Both the position numbers and the translations under genes were made by a program. A stretch of 6,129 nucleotides of DNA from Gammaproteobacteria bacterium (GTDB taxonomy: Bacteria > Pseudomonadota > Gammaproteobacteria > Pseudomonadales > Pseudomonadaceae), in assembly GCA_012513235.1 (NCBI GenBank), contig JAAZCO010000331.1, positions 1 through 6,129 of the forward strand, in the 5' to 3' direction. Position 1 is the first letter of the stretch. Each line of letters starts with the position of its first letter. A model generated the notes under the pieces. That model saw only the letters and a list, made by a program, of their open reading frames with translations, was not told the origin of the DNA and searched no databases. Shown piece by piece: positions 6,019 through 6,129 of this stretch.

Positions 6019-6041
6019 CCCATAATTCAGTCTTACAGTTT

Positions 6042-6047
6042 AGGAGG
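6042..6047 (+). promoter_or_regulatory. Perfect AGGAGG ribosome site that fixes the TTG start of greB
   Basis: AGGAGG ends 5 nt before TTG at 6053-6055. There is no ATG nearby, and the reading frame from the TTG gives a recognisable GreB N-terminus, so this site decides the start. Confidence 0.85.
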
Positions 6048-6052
6048 ATCAA

Positions 6053-6129
6053 TTGAGTCGTTATCGTCCACCCCGCGCACAGGGCACTCCCCTAATCACT
6101 CCCGCTGGTGAAGCGCGCATGCGTGCTGA
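6053..6129 (+). CDS. greB: Transcript cleavage factor GreB, first 25 codons (cut by window edge)
   Basis: GreB rescues backtracked RNA polymerase by stimulating cleavage of the nascent RNA 3' end. Only the start is visible: (M)SRYRPPRAQGTPLITPAG and then EARMRA. The part TPLITPAGEARMRA lines up with E. coli GreB TPLVTREGYEKLK, the first turn of the coiled-coil domain. A basic, proline-rich extension of about 9 residues precedes it compared with E. coli; I recall similar extensions in pseudomonad GreB. The start is TTG behind a perfect AGGAGG. It lies 34 nt after the permease stop with no terminator visible between them, so read-through from the transporter operon is possible. GreA is less likely because its N-terminus differs. 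The identification rests on a short stretch. Confidence 0.82.
   Translation, partial: MSRYRPPRAQGTPLITPAGEARMRA

Noticed and set aside
6019..6052. Separate promoter or terminator between the permease and greB
   Set aside because: The 34-nt gap has no hairpin with a T-tract and no acceptable -35/-10 pair.

Overview
The window looks like a piece of a gammaproteobacterial chromosome, most likely Pseudomonadaceae. The protein sequences, the tRNA-Val(GAC) beginning with A1-U72, and the gene order tesA / ABC ATPase / FtsX-type permease all point that way. Base composition is moderate and third codon positions are not strongly GC-rich, so a lower-GC relative of Pseudomonas is more likely than P. 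aeruginosa itself. The genus is inference; no database was searched.

Layout. The left end (1-457, minus strand) is the 5' part of thrS (threonyl-tRNA synthetase), cut by the window edge. Its roughly 140-nt leader (458 to about 595) carries two hairpins with 7-nt loops that copy the anticodon loop of tRNA-Thr(UGU). A tRNA-Val(GAC) gene lies upstream on the same strand (662-738), with a good sigma70 promoter and its own intrinsic terminator. Further right, still on the minus strand, are an exported L,D-transpeptidase (814-1776), a 93-aa uncharacterised protein with a CPxC motif (1837-2118), and the periplasmic esterase/lysophospholipase tesA (2221-2829).

The plus strand starts 10 bases from the tesA start. 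A LolD/MacB-class ATPase (YbbA type, 2840-3523) overlaps by 10 nt a large FtsX-fold permease (YbbP type, 3514-6018). The window ends in the first 25 codons of greB, which begins with TTG behind a perfect AGGAGG.

How the parts fit. TesA and the YbbA/YbbP transporter are also neighbours and divergent in E. coli, and probably form one envelope lipid-handling unit. The L,D-transpeptidase adds a peptidoglycan cross-linking or lipoprotein-tethering function beside it. thrS, tRNA-Val and greB are translation/transcription housekeeping genes. The most interesting non-coding element is the thrS leader: the number, spacing and loop sequence of the hairpins match the layout of the E. coli thrS translational operator, in which ThrRS binds tRNA-like arms in its own mRNA. 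There is no CRISPR array, insertion sequence, phage gene or obvious transferred DNA in the window.
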